DNA of 64,000 nt, taken from positions 62,001-126,000 of the forward strand of contig JAMLHK010000011.1 in assembly GCA_023957155.1 (NCBI GenBank), in the 5' to 3' direction. The position numbers and the translations under genes are program-made. Positions 15,785-24,692 of the stretch are shown one piece after another. The notes beneath the pieces are model-generated. The model saw only the letters and a list, made by a program, of their open reading frames with translations, had not been told where the DNA came from and did not search any database. The DNA comes from Chitinophagaceae bacterium. Its GTDB lineage: Bacteria > Bacteroidota > Bacteroidia > Chitinophagales > Chitinophagaceae. Positions within the stretch are counted from its first letter, which is position 1, and every line of letters starts with the position of its first letter.

Positions 15785-16807
15785 ATGAAAAAAATAGGAT
15801 TTTTATCATTTGGGCATTGGGCTAATCACCCTGCCTATAAAACCCGTACAGCAAGCGATACCTTGCTTCAGTCTATTGACCTGGCTGTTGCTGCTGAGGA
15901 AATAGGGCTGGACGGCGCCTATTTCCGGGTACATCATTTTGCAGCTCAGTTAGGATCACCATTTCCCTTGCTTTCAGCTATCGGCGCCAAAACAAGCAAA
16001 ATAGAGATCGGAACGGGCGTAATTGATATGCGGTATGAAAACCCGCTGTATATGGTGGAAGATGCCGGCGCTGCCGATTTAATTTCGCAAGGGCGGCTGC
16101 AACTGGGCATCAGCAGGGGTTCGCCGGAACAGGTGATAGACGGGTGGCGCTATTTCGGGTATGAGCTGCAGGAAGGAGAGACCGATGCGGATATGGGACG
16201 CCGTAAAGCCCTGGAATTCCTGGATAAGCTAAAGGGTGTTGGATTCGCACAGCCTAATCCCTACCCCATGTTTCCCAACCCGCCGGGCCTGCTGCGCCTG
16301 GAACCCTACTCCGAAGGGTTGAGGGAGCGTATCTGGTGGGGAGCCGCTTCTAACGCTACTGCTGTCTGGGCAGCCGAAAACGGCATGAACCTTCAAAGCT
16401 CTACCTTAAAGTACGATGAAAGCGACAAGCCGTTCCATGTACAGCAGGCCGAACAGATCAGGCTGTATAAAGAAGCCTGGAAAGAAGCGGGGCACCGGCG
16501 TGAACCGAGGGTTTCGGTAAGCCGTTCCATCTTTGCCTTAGTAACCGAACAGGACCACTATTTCTTCGGGCAGGAAGCCAACCGGGTTGATAAGATCGGG
16601 ATGATCGAACAGAACAAACGCGCCATCTTCGGAAGAAGCTACGCTGCGGAACCGGATCAACTTATAAAAGAGCTTGCTGAAGACGAAGCCATCCGGGAAG
16701 CCGATACGCTCCTTTTAACCATACCCAATACGCTGGGAGTAGATTACAATGTGCACGTACTGTCTTCCATTTTAAAGTATGTTGCGCCCGGATTAGGCTG
16801 GCGTTAA
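15785..16807 (+). CDS. LLM-class flavin-dependent oxidoreductase
   Basis: 340 residues of the bacterial luciferase-like TIM-barrel family, which use FMN or F420-type flavins supplied by a reductase. Recognisable segments are the N-terminal strand MKKIGFLSFGHW, AAEEIGLDGAYFRVHHFA (active-site His region), IEIGTGVIDMRYENPLYMVEDAG and RLQLGISRGSPEQVIDGW. Substrate unknown; many relatives are monooxygenases annotated only as a class. It is a single-gene unit on the plus strand with a good -7 box upstream. Its more GC-rich, balanced codon use marks the return to core-type sequence. Confidence 0.87.
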   Translation: MKKIGFLSFGHWANHPAYKTRTASDTLLQSIDLAVAAEEIGLDGAYFRVHHFAAQLGSPFPLLSAIGAKTSKIEIGTGVIDMRYENPLYMVEDAGAADLISQGRLQLGISRGSPEQVIDGWRYFGYELQEGETDADMGRRKALEFLDKLKGVGFAQPNPYPMFPNPPGLLRLEPYSEGLRERIWWGAASNATAVWAAENGMNLQSSTLKYDESDKPFHVQQAEQIRLYKEAWKEAGHRREPRVSVSRSIFALVTEQDHYFFGQEANRVDKIGMIEQNKRAIFGRSYAAEPDQLIKELAEDEAIREADTLLLTIPNTLGVDYNVHVLSSILKYVAPGLGWR

Positions 16808-16837
16808 AATTTTAGCCCGGGAAACTTCAAACAAATC

Positions 16838-18331
16838 CTAATTAAGCGCGTGTTTGCGCCGGGATTTGTTATAGAAGTAGTAAAAGGCAAAAGCCGCGCC
16901 TAAGGCAGCGGTACCCAGCAGTGTATAGGCAGATCTTTTTTGAGCAAACAGCGACCGTCCTTTATTTCCTGCAGTCAGCAGGTCTAAAACAGGATTCAAT
17001 GAGCCCTGGGGTAAAATTTTATCCGCCCAGATATGTACGTCAGGAGGTGCCCCGGTGGTAACTAAACCCATTCCTGAAGCTTTCAACACCGGCAAATCGT
17101 ATACATTGTCGCTGACAAATACGGTATTCTTTTCAGGAATATTAAACTTTTGGGTAACAAAGGATAAAACATTCGATTTTACATATCTTTCCGGCTTGTC
17201 CTTATGCACAAAGTATTCGGAAATCGTCAGCTCTCCCGAAGCAACACTCTTCTCCAGATGAAGATGGTTTGCAAGACAATAATCAAAGCCCAGTTTATTT
17301 TTTATATGATTGGCTACCACATCAAACCCGTCTGATACCAGCAGGCAAATAAATCCCTCTTTTTTTAAGCCCCGTATGGTTTCTGCCGCGTCTTCAACCA
17401 GGGGAATGTCATCGGCAATAAATTGCAGCTCCGGCAGCGATTTTCCCCTGAGCAATGCAGCCATTTTCTTTAACCGCATTACAGGCTCTTTATAATTTTC
17501 TTTGATCCATTTATAATGCTCCTGTTGATCATAATAGGCAGCAGCAACTTCATTAAAATCATGTTTCATCACCACGCCCATATCAATCAATATCATTTTT
17601 CTAAGTTTCAGGATAGATTCAGCAATGGCGATATCCATCTCGTCATTAATAGTATGTATATTTGAAAGGGTTTCCAGGTTATTCCCGGAAAATTGGGCGG
17701 CCCGCTGCAAAATGGTTCTTGATACCTGTCTTGACATTTTACCTAACGCTTCAAGACTTTGCATTTCATTTTTAACATACCCGATATTTACTTCCTGCAC
17801 CCGCATTCCTTTGCTGTAAGCATCAATCAGCAAAGCGATATCTACCCCGTAGTCATTTTCAAATTCTATTTGTTCTAAAAGATCTTTCCGTACAGCTATC
17901 ATACCGCTCAACGGTTGTTTAAAATTTTCCAGTTCCGGGAAAAATATGCTTAAAAGCGGTTTGGCAACGAGCTGGGTTACTCTTCCTGCCTGCCGGTCGA
18001 AATAGGATTTTACAAAATCAGCCTCCCCATTCAGGATCGGATCAGCAAGCATCGAAACGATATTCTTAGGATAGGTTACAATGTCCGCATCAAGATAAAC
18101 AATAGTATTATATGCTGCCGCAATCATTCCCTCCCGCATAGAGATCCCCTTTCCCCTGCTGGAACTGGTTATCACTCTTGCATTTTCTTTTAATGCTTCG
18201 GATACGGTATTATCAGATGAATTGTCATCCACAACAATTATTTCCATGACAGGCTCCGCCTGCCGGATGCGCTGAATAACTTTTCGAATAGTTGCTCCTT
18301 CATTTAAAGCGGGTATGATAACACTGACCAT
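16838..18331 (-). CDS. Fused GT81-like glycosyltransferase and HAD phosphatase with C-terminal membrane anchor
   Basis: 497 residues. Residues 1-~225 resemble glucosyl-/mannosyl-3-phosphoglycerate synthases: VSVIIPALNEGATI, VVDDNSSDNT, RGKGISMREGM, YLDADI, GRVTQLVAKPLL and DYGVDIALLIDAY. Residues ~245-455 are a HAD-IB phosphatase (LLVSDGFD, VFVSDNVYDLPVL). The end carries a transmembrane helix (YTLLGTAALGAAFAFYYFY). Such a fusion would make the phosphorylated sugar-glycerate and dephosphorylate it to a compatible solute, as the bifunctional MgsD type does. Oddity: motif I reads IDMGVVM (Asp250), where DMDGVV is expected. One codon seems lost, removing the second catalytic Asp, so the phosphatase half may be inactive. 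Confidence 0.78.
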   Translation of the reverse strand: MVSVIIPALNEGATIRKVIQRIRQAEPVMEIIVVDDNSSDNTVSEALKENARVITSSSRGKGISMREGMIAAAYNTIVYLDADIVTYPKNIVSMLADPILNGEADFVKSYFDRQAGRVTQLVAKPLLSIFFPELENFKQPLSGMIAVRKDLLEQIEFENDYGVDIALLIDAYSKGMRVQEVNIGYVKNEMQSLEALGKMSRQVSRTILQRAAQFSGNNLETLSNIHTINDEMDIAIAESILKLRKMILIDMGVVMKHDFNEVAAAYYDQQEHYKWIKENYKEPVMRLKKMAALLRGKSLPELQFIADDIPLVEDAAETIRGLKKEGFICLLVSDGFDVVANHIKNKLGFDYCLANHLHLEKSVASGELTISEYFVHKDKPERYVKSNVLSFVTQKFNIPEKNTVFVSDNVYDLPVLKASGMGLVTTGAPPDVHIWADKILPQGSLNPVLDLLTAGNKGRSLFAQKRSAYTLLGTAALGAAFAFYYFYNKSRRKHALN

Positions 18332-18762
18332 CTCAACCTCCTTGTTTAATTTTAGTAATTCAGGTCACATTGCCTGCATTTCGCTAATATTAAAATATTC
18401 CGGGAGAAATACCTAATTTTTATTCCTTCTACGTGATTATAAAACCCTTACCGGTAATTGCTGTTATCTCATCGCCTATATACCGGCTTACTTTTTTAAC
18501 AGAATGATATTGTGCATCGTTTCTATGTATTTTTTAGAAACAAATTGGTTTATATACTAATTCTAATAAGCAAACCCTTTTGTTTATCATTTCTCTTGTT
18601 TTTATATACACAAAAGATCTTGTTTATAAAATAAGGCGTATTTGTATACACAACCGCTATCGTATATACAAAACACTATATTTAAACCTGTTTTTCGTAT
18701 CGCTCTATTATTTCCTTTTCTTCCGGCTCCTTCACGCCCCGGGGTTTGGTCAGCGTTTATCT
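18332..18762. other. 431-base intergenic region with repeated TATATACA-like motifs
   Basis: No gene is seen. Between 18549 and 18675 the motif (T)GTATATACA/TTTATATACACAA recurs (near 18601, 18640 and 18663; TTGTATACACAA is nearly palindromic). These could be operator sites for the downstream minus-strand glycosyltransferase gene, but no regulator can be tied to them. Confidence 0.35.
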
Positions 18763-20247
18763 TTAGCTATACAATCCGGCATGAGCCTCATACAGAGAAG
18801 CGAGTCCTTCACGGAGCTTCTTGAAGAACTGATAATGTTTATCCCGGATTTCCATTGAAGCGCTATTGGGCACAATACATTGGGTTTCACTCCGTATATT
18901 TTTTGACGCTTCATCTACATCCCTGAAAATACCCCCGGCAGTAAATGCAAGCATCGAACTACCCATAAGGGCAGGTTCCCTTCCCGAAGGAATAACAACC
19001 GGAACACCCAGGACATCCGCAAATATCTGGGGCCATACCCCGATATTCACTCCCCCGCCACCCATGCGTATCTCCTTCACTTCCATATTATTTTCTTTAA
19101 GCGCATCATAGATGTAACGCAAGGAATAAGCCACTCCTTCTAAAACAGACCGGGCAAAGTCTATCCGCGAGTGATGCCTCCGGATACCAAAGAAAACACC
19201 CGATGCATAAGGCCCGGTTTTTGAATCTCTCTCTCCCGTTAAATAAGGCAACGATATTAAAGGCGGCTCATTGCTGTCCCGGAGTAAGGTACTGTCCTGC
19301 ACATCAAAATCAAAAAGATTATTTCGCATCCAGTCCAACGGAAGCGCTGCGTTATTGAGCGCGCCTCCATTTAGAAAAAGATCTTTATTGAACGCATAGG
19401 CCTGGATACGTTTGTTTTCATTTTTATCAAAAACAGGATACCGGCCGGGTATCCTCAGCATTGCGGTGGTACCTATATTGATTATCCCAATCCCCGGGTT
19501 AAGGCTGCTTAAACCCATACTTAAGGCTGCCCCGTCATACACCCCCAACACAGCTTTTACGCCTTCTTTTAATCCAAGCAGCGCAGAAATTTCTTTTCTC
19601 AATGGTGCGCAGAACGTTGTTCCATCGGCAGGCAACGGGAACTGTTCGGAGGAAAGCCCGACTTTCGATAATATTTCCTGGTCCCATTGAAACAGGTGAA
19701 TATTAAAAAGCTGGGTGGCAGCAGCCGTGCTGATATCGGTAACCCATTCTCCGGTAAGCCATTCAAATAAAAACGATTTGCTGTCATGGAAATATTTCGC
19801 AGCTCTTAAAAGCTGCGGTTTTTCTTTAGAAAAATAAAATAAGCGGGGGAGTATATATTGCCCGATCAGAGGACAACCCGTTTTTTGATATAAATCGTCA
19901 TCTGCATATTCCGATAAAAAATGGGGAAATGTGTGTTGCGACCGGGTATCAGACAGCAGGGTAATACCTGTTAGCGGTCTTCTTTGCTCATCCAGCATCA
20001 TTAAACCAAAGTGATAGGTAGAGGAGCAAATGAATTGTACATCATCCTTATCATTATCCTGCAATACCTGTCTGCTCAAATTTACTACCAGGTTTTTCAG
20101 CTCTTCAGGATCATGTTCCGCCGCTCCTGTTTCCACCGAACGTGTTTTTATACCGGCAGCACATAAGGAAAGGATTTCACCTCTTTCATTAATCAATCCC
20201 ACTTTCAGGTTTGTAGTACCCATATCTATCGCAAGTGTCAACGCCAT
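18763..20247 (-). CDS. FGGY-family carbohydrate kinase
   Basis: 494 residues with the two actin-like ATPase halves of the FGGY family. The phosphate-1 loop is IDMGTTNLKVGL. The central part has GLMMLDEQRRPLTG and VLGVYDGAALSMGL with the catalytic-type Asp. The C-terminal half has the FGGY-2 hallmarks PYLTGERDSKTGPYASG and RMGGGGVNIGVWPQIFADVLGVPV. The kinase phosphorylates a sugar or polyol in the cytoplasm; the sequence is closest in feel to gluconate/xylulose kinases, but the substrate is unassigned. It overlaps the dehydrogenase gene upstream by 10 bases, so the two are one operon, probably under the adjacent LacI-type regulator. Confidence 0.88.
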   Translation of the reverse strand: MALTLAIDMGTTNLKVGLINERGEILSLCAAGIKTRSVETGAAEHDPEELKNLVVNLSRQVLQDNDKDDVQFICSSTYHFGLMMLDEQRRPLTGITLLSDTRSQHTFPHFLSEYADDDLYQKTGCPLIGQYILPRLFYFSKEKPQLLRAAKYFHDSKSFLFEWLTGEWVTDISTAAATQLFNIHLFQWDQEILSKVGLSSEQFPLPADGTTFCAPLRKEISALLGLKEGVKAVLGVYDGAALSMGLSSLNPGIGIINIGTTAMLRIPGRYPVFDKNENKRIQAYAFNKDLFLNGGALNNAALPLDWMRNNLFDFDVQDSTLLRDSNEPPLISLPYLTGERDSKTGPYASGVFFGIRRHHSRIDFARSVLEGVAYSLRYIYDALKENNMEVKEIRMGGGGVNIGVWPQIFADVLGVPVVIPSGREPALMGSSMLAFTAGGIFRDVDEASKNIRSETQCIVPNSASMEIRDKHYQFFKKLREGLASLYEAHAGLYS

Positions 20248-21254
20248 GTTCTGTACTTTTTTTGTAATACCTCCGGGTTAGCCGGTTCCCCGGCAAGTCC
20301 GCCATGTTGAAACACGGAAATCATATCATCCACACAGGTTTGCCCCATGCCATGCAAAGATTCCCAGGAATAACCGCCGAGGTGTGGTGTGATAATCGCG
20401 TTATCTAATTTTGTTAACCGATGATCTCCGTCTATCGGTTCTCCTTCCACCACATCTGTTGCATAAGCGCCGATAGACCTGGTTTGTAATGCCTCGTATA
20501 AAGCATCTTCATCTACCAGTTCTCCCCTGCAGGTATTTACCAGTACCGTATTTTTTTTCATTGCGGAAAATTGTTCTTTACCAAACATCCTTTTCGTTTC
20601 CGCCGTGAGGGGACAGTGAAATAAAATAGCATCCGAACTGCTGATGAGCTCTTTCAGGCTCACTTCCTGCGCATTAAATTGTTTGAAGCGTTCTTTGGAT
20701 ATATAGGGATCTACAGCAATGATATGTGCATTAAATCCATTAGACAAGATCTCTGCGCTTCTTGAACCAATATTACCCAGTCCAATAATACCGATCGTCT
20801 TTCCCTTTAATTCCATTCCCACCATACGAAACCGTTCCGCCCACTGGCTGGTTTTCACCGCCTGGTTTCCCTGGGGCACTAACCTCGATGCCGACATCAA
20901 TAAGGCTACGGCATACTCTGCTACCGCTTCTCTTTCTACCAGGCCCTTTACCCTGGATACGGTAATGCCCAGCTCCGTTGCTGCCTGAAGATCTACATTA
21001 TCGCAGCCGATACCGTGCCGGACTAAGAGAACAAGCTTTTTGCATTGCTCCAGCGTTTTCCGGGTAAACCGGGGCGTTACGCTGGCTATGATCCCGTCTG
21101 AATCTTTAACCCGGCCGGCTAAGTCATCAGCATCAATATCCGATGGAACCGTAATGTGCTGTATATCGGCAAAGGCTTCTAAGGCCGACAGATGTTCCCC
21201 GAAATGTTTGCCAAAAGTGCTGGAATTAACGACACTGATAAGAGGTTTCTTCAT
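20238..21254 (-). CDS. D-isomer 2-hydroxyacid dehydrogenase (NAD-binding)
   Basis: 338 residues. The N-terminal catalytic domain includes VRHGIGCDNVDLQAATELGI. The Rossmann domain has GKTIGIIGLGNIGSRSAEIL, then the family signature region ILFHCPLTAETKRMFG and NTCRGELVDEDALYEAL with the substrate Arg. A catalytic His lies in ITPHLGGYSWES. It resembles phosphoglycerate dehydrogenase-like members. Coupling to a FGGY kinase suggests oxidation or reduction of a sugar acid before or after phosphorylation. First gene of the operon. Confidence 0.88.
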   Translation of the reverse strand: MKKPLISVVNSSTFGKHFGEHLSALEAFADIQHITVPSDIDADDLAGRVKDSDGIIASVTPRFTRKTLEQCKKLVLLVRHGIGCDNVDLQAATELGITVSRVKGLVEREAVAEYAVALLMSASRLVPQGNQAVKTSQWAERFRMVGMELKGKTIGIIGLGNIGSRSAEILSNGFNAHIIAVDPYISKERFKQFNAQEVSLKELISSSDAILFHCPLTAETKRMFGKEQFSAMKKNTVLVNTCRGELVDEDALYEALQTRSIGAYATDVVEGEPIDGDHRLTKLDNAIITPHLGGYSWESLHGMGQTCVDDMISVFQHGGLAGEPANPEVLQKKYRTWR

Positions 21255-21313
21255 TATACTTAAATTTACTCAAGCTGTTTTAAATGATCTCCAGTATAGC
21301 GGTATGTACACGT

Positions 21314-21321
21314 CAAAAATA
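21314..21321 (-). promoter_or_regulatory. -7 promoter box (TATTTTTG on the minus strand)
   Basis: The plus strand reads CAAAAATA, the exact reverse of TAnnTTTG. It lies 60 bases before the dehydrogenase start and would drive the dehydrogenase-kinase operon. The -33 element is not evident. Confidence 0.42.
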
Positions 21322-21346
21322 GTATAGCCCGAGGTTAGCCGTATAC

Positions 21347-22411
21347 TTAGTTGCTATAGAATGAATAATTCGATTTCATAATCACATCAATGGGCATATA
21401 GATATGTTCTTCCACAGGTAATCCGAGGATAATGTGTTTATATAAGGCCATTACCCCTTTGTATGCCTGTTCCCCTGGCTTCTGGCAGATAAGGAAATTG
21501 ATAATGCCCTCGTCCAGGTATTGAATATTTTCTTTAACGAAATCGTAGCCGACAAGGATAACATCCTTTTGCTCTTCTTTTATGTAATGAGCAACATGAG
21601 ATACCCTGGAGTTGGTTACAAAAACCAGCCCGATATTTTTCTTTTTAGTAAAAACAGGATCCAGCTGCTTCTTAATCTCCCGGTATTTAATTTTACGAAT
21701 ATCAATTTTATGAATATCGTTTTTTAAATGATGCTCTTTAAAATATCCCCTGAACCCGTCTTCCTTACGCAGCAGATGGTGGTCAGTTTCCATTTGTTTT
21801 GATACGTTAACAATTAAGACGTCTTCATTATCCTTCAGCAGGTAGCTGACCAGGTTAGCCGCCATATAGCCGCTCCTGTACAGCTCGGGACCGATATATG
21901 AAAGACTTGACCGGTGAGGAATATCCGAATCCATAAATACATACGGAATATTCAGCGTATCACACTTACCGGCAAAATCTATGCTTTCTTCAATAAATGA
22001 AGGCGCCAGCAATATTCCCTGCGGTTTTTTTTTAAGAACCTTCTTTGCTACATCCGCAAAAGAGCTTTTTTCATTGAGATCATAGAAGTACTTCTCAATT
22101 TTTACATTATACAGCTTTATTTCAGCTTCCGCTCTTTCTATCCCTTTTAATGGCGCTTCCCAAAAACTGGTTTCATCGGACACTTTCGGAATGAGGGTAG
22201 CAAATGTGGTTACCTTATTATGCATGGCTAAGCGGCGCCCTAACAGGTTAGGCTGGTAATCCATTTGCTTTATTATCCGCTGAATTTTCTCTTTTGTTTT
22301 GGGCGATACCCCTCCGCGGTTATGAATAACCCGGTCTACCGTTCCGATTGATACCTTTGCCCGCCGTGCTATTTCCTTAACCCCCGACAGAGAAGATTTA
22401 TGTTTCGCCAT
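21347..22411 (-). CDS. LacI-family transcriptional regulator
   Basis: 354 residues. The N-terminal helix-turn-helix is GVKEIARRAKVSIGTVDRVIHNRGGVSPKT, with a hinge around YQPNLLGRRLA. The rest is a periplasmic-binding-like effector domain (KGIERAEAEI, PQGILLAPSF, YVFMDSDIP, GPELYRSGYMAANLV, DVILVGYDFVKENI). The same-strand kinase/dehydrogenase operon starts 92 bases after its stop, so it is the probable local regulator. A palindrome just upstream may be its own operator. Confidence 0.9.
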   Translation of the reverse strand: MAKHKSSLSGVKEIARRAKVSIGTVDRVIHNRGGVSPKTKEKIQRIIKQMDYQPNLLGRRLAMHNKVTTFATLIPKVSDETSFWEAPLKGIERAEAEIKLYNVKIEKYFYDLNEKSSFADVAKKVLKKKPQGILLAPSFIEESIDFAGKCDTLNIPYVFMDSDIPHRSSLSYIGPELYRSGYMAANLVSYLLKDNEDVLIVNVSKQMETDHHLLRKEDGFRGYFKEHHLKNDIHKIDIRKIKYREIKKQLDPVFTKKKNIGLVFVTNSRVSHVAHYIKEEQKDVILVGYDFVKENIQYLDEGIINFLICQKPGEQAYKGVMALYKHIILGLPVEEHIYMPIDVIMKSNYSFYSN

Positions 22412-22418
22412 ATTTTAC

Positions 22419-22428
22419 TTTACGTAAA
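22419..22428. promoter_or_regulatory. Candidate LacI-type operator TTTACGTAAA
   Basis: Perfect 10-bp palindrome with the central CG step typical of LacI-family sites, eight bases upstream of the regulator start. Autoregulation is inferred. It could also influence the divergent OmpA lipoprotein gene 170 bases away. Confidence 0.45.
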
Positions 22429-22596
22429 AAATTTTCCAAACGTACATGAAATTTTACTTATTCCGGGAATAGGGTAAAGGAAATCCGGGGTAATAGCATA
22501 CCCCGACAGGAGGAAATCCGTGAAGAACATAATTACACCGGGGGTTTACATTATCTTGCAGCTATTATTTATTGATCAAATCATAAAATATATTTT

Positions 22597-23463
22597 ATGA
22601 AGCTCTCATTTTACATACCTGCTGTAATAAGTATACTTCTTCTTTTTTCATGCGTAAGCAGTAAGCAATTCAAAGCAGAGCAGGAAAAAAACCAGGCCCT
22701 GAATCAAACCTATATCAATGTTCAGCAAACCCTTAAAGAATGTACGGATGCCAGGGATGAAGCCATTCGTAAAAACGGGATCCTTCAAAAAGAAAATGAA
22801 AACCTGAACGAGCAGGTAGCCTACCTGAAAGAAAACAATACCCAGGCGCTGAAGCAGCTGCAGGAGCTTTCTGTTATTACCGCCTCCCAGGCTGAAAGTA
22901 TTAAAAAGTCGCTGGATAATATCGGCAATAAGGATACCTATATCCAGGGGCTGCAATCCGCAATTTCGCGAAGGGATTCCCTGAACCTGGTACTGGTAAT
23001 GAATTTAAAAGGAGCTATCGGTAACCTGGAAGATGAGGATATTAATATCAAGGTGGATAAAGGTGTGGTTTATATAGATATTTCCGACAAGCTGCTGTTC
23101 AAAAGCGGACGATACGAGGTAACGCCACAGGCAAAAGCTGTACTGGGTAAAGTTGCCGTAGTACTTAAAAACCAGCCGGAAATTGAATTTATGGTGGAAG
23201 GACATACAGACAATGTGCCTTACCGTAGCGGGGTGCTGCTTGATAACTGGGACCTCAGTGTTAAAAGAGCAACTTCCGTTGTCCGTATCCTGCAAAATGA
23301 ATATGCGCTCGATCCTTCAAAAATGGCAGCAGCCGGCAGAAGCGAATACCGGCCAATAACAGATAATACTACGGCAGAAGGAAAAGCAGTAAACCGGCGT
23401 ACAAGAATTATTATTCTTCCCCAGCTCGATCAATTTTTCCAGTTGCTGGAACCGCAGTCGTAG
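22597..23463 (+). CDS. OmpA-family peptidoglycan-associated lipoprotein
   Basis: 288 residues. A lipoprotein signal (MKLSFYIPAVISILLLFSC, Cys19) is followed by a long coiled coil (~25-130). The C-terminal OmpA/MotB domain has LLFKSGRYEVTPQAKAVLGK, EFMVEGHTDNVPY, NWDLSVKRATSVVRIL, AGRSEYRPI and NRRTRIII, all canonical peptidoglycan-binding motifs. It should anchor the outer membrane to the cell wall through diaminopimelate binding. It is divergently placed from the LacI-type regulator and stands alone. Confidence 0.92.
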   Translation: MKLSFYIPAVISILLLFSCVSSKQFKAEQEKNQALNQTYINVQQTLKECTDARDEAIRKNGILQKENENLNEQVAYLKENNTQALKQLQELSVITASQAESIKKSLDNIGNKDTYIQGLQSAISRRDSLNLVLVMNLKGAIGNLEDEDINIKVDKGVVYIDISDKLLFKSGRYEVTPQAKAVLGKVAVVLKNQPEIEFMVEGHTDNVPYRSGVLLDNWDLSVKRATSVVRILQNEYALDPSKMAAAGRSEYRPITDNTTAEGKAVNRRTRIIILPQLDQFFQLLEPQS

Positions 23464-23494
23464 ATGTAGCGTATTTTATGGGTGAAAGCAAAGA

Positions 23495-23552
23495 AGGCGG
23501 GACTATTCATGATCCTTCAAGCCTGCAATGGGCGGGCTTAAACCAAAGGTGA
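23495..23552 (+). repeat. Dispersed repeat near tRNA-Ser, copy 1
   Basis: GGCGGGACTATTCATGATCC … GGGCGGGCTTAAACC is similar to 24524-24577 (GGCGGGATTATTTCATGATC … GGGCGGGCTTAAGCC). The region up to 23755 holds no gene. Confidence 0.5.
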
Positions 23553-23598
23553 AGTTATTGTATAAAAAAGCCCGTCTTCGTTAAAACTTTGGCGGGCG

Positions 23599-23640
23599 AA
23601 GGCGGAGAGGGGCCACAGTCAAACACCTGATACCCATTCT
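23599..23640 (-). repeat. Degenerate tRNA 3'-end-like fragment, copy A
   Basis: Begins GGCGGAGAGG like the 3' end of the tRNA-Ser at 24693, but the T-arm equivalent (CCACAGTCAAACACC) has lost its stem. It aligns with copy B at 24318-24360. Probably decayed remnants of tRNA-derived sequence; weak on its own. Confidence 0.3.
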
Positions 23641-23755
23641 AACATTTCTTGCAGGAGTGAAATGATTGGTTTGCACTTGTTTTCATTGGCTAAATCATAA
23701 AACTCACAAAGTCGGTGAAGACTTCGGGCTTTGATTGGCATTAATGATTGGGTGA

Positions 23756-24094
23756 TTAGGCCTTTTTGACGAATTCTGATTTAAGCGCCATTGCGCCAAA
23801 CCCTTCTATCTTGCAGTCTATATTATGATCACTATCTACCAAACGGATATTTCTTACTTTGGTTCCTGCTTTTATGCCCTGTGAAGCTCCTTTTACGGGA
23901 AGGTTTTTTATTGTTACAACAGTATCTCCATTTTGAAGAATATTTCCATTACAGTCTTTTACCACAAATGCCTGGTCGTCATCAACTGCTTCATCAGGAT
24001 TCCATTCGTGTCCGCATTCCGGGCATACGAGCAGGTCATTCATTTCATAAGTATATAGCGATTTACACAACGGGCAAGGCGTAGATTCTGACAT
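23756..24094 (-). CDS. yjdM: YjdM/PhnA-family zinc-ribbon protein
   Basis: 112 residues. An N-terminal zinc ribbon ([22 protein letters not shown]) is joined to the PhnA C-terminal domain ([56 protein letters not shown]). Full length and highly conserved. Once named for alkylphosphonate use, but no phn genes are nearby and the cellular role is not established. Confidence 0.93.
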   Translation of the reverse strand: MSESTPCPLCKSLYTYEMNDLLVCPECGHEWNPDEAVDDDQAFVVKDCNGNILQNGDTVVTIKNLPVKGASQGIKAGTKVRNIRLVDSDHNIDCKIEGFGAMALKSEFVKKA

Positions 24095-24692
24095 AATGAA
24101 TTATTCAAATTTTGACGGCAAAGTTAAAAATTATTCAGCACACAGTCAGTAAAACGGGTTGAAGCATATTGCCTCAACCTAAAGCCAATTAAAAAGCGGA
24201 CTTCGTCCACCGAGGCCTACATAAAAATACTCCCCTGTGCGCTAAAGCCCGGGTGAACACTGGTCTCTTTCGCGATTTCAGCGGACATCATCCGCCGAAG
24301 ATCGCTTCAGCGACCGAAGGTGGAGAGAGATTACAATCGAACACCTTATCCCATTACTCACTTTCCTGGATAATTCGAACTCTAAAATATTGAAAAGGAT
24401 TTATTCTCAACTACTTACTCCAAACTGATGATAGCGTGATAATACGAAAGTATGAGCTAAAAAACAGAAAAGCCTGTTTAAATCAACAGCTTAACAGGTT
24501 TTTGATATCAGTTGGCAGAGATGGGCGGGATTATTTCATGATCCCCTTCGCCTGCGGTGGGCGGGCTTAAGCCAATAAATGCCCGTTCGCTTCGTTCGCA
24601 GTCATTTTTGTTTTTCGCATCCGGTACGAGCAAGCTCGACCGGGCTGCTCCAAACAAAAAGCCCCGCATCTGCGGGGGCATTTATTGGCTTG
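24095..24692. other. Repeat-rich, gene-free stretch downstream of tRNA-Ser
   Basis: About 600 bases with no gene. It holds a degenerate tRNA-like fragment (24318-24360, with …AATCGAACACC), the second copy of the GGCGGGATTATTTCATGATC repeat (24524-24577), a stem-loop with T run at 24473-24503 that no gene uses, and a perfect 16-bp inverted repeat (24569-24584 with 24676-24691) that abuts the tRNA 3' end. A further palindrome sits at 24621-24643 (CCGGT-CGAGC-AA-GCTCG-ACCGG style). Confidence 0.55.
24655..24680 (-). terminator. Rho-independent terminator of tRNA-Ser
   Basis: On the minus strand: GCCCCCGCA, loop GA, TGCGGGGC, then TTTTTGTTTG. It lies 13 bases beyond the tRNA 3' end. Confidence 0.75.

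Noticed and set aside
24473-24503. CCTGTT/AACAGG stem-loop with T run
   Set aside because: Terminator-like, but no gene on the plus strand runs into it.
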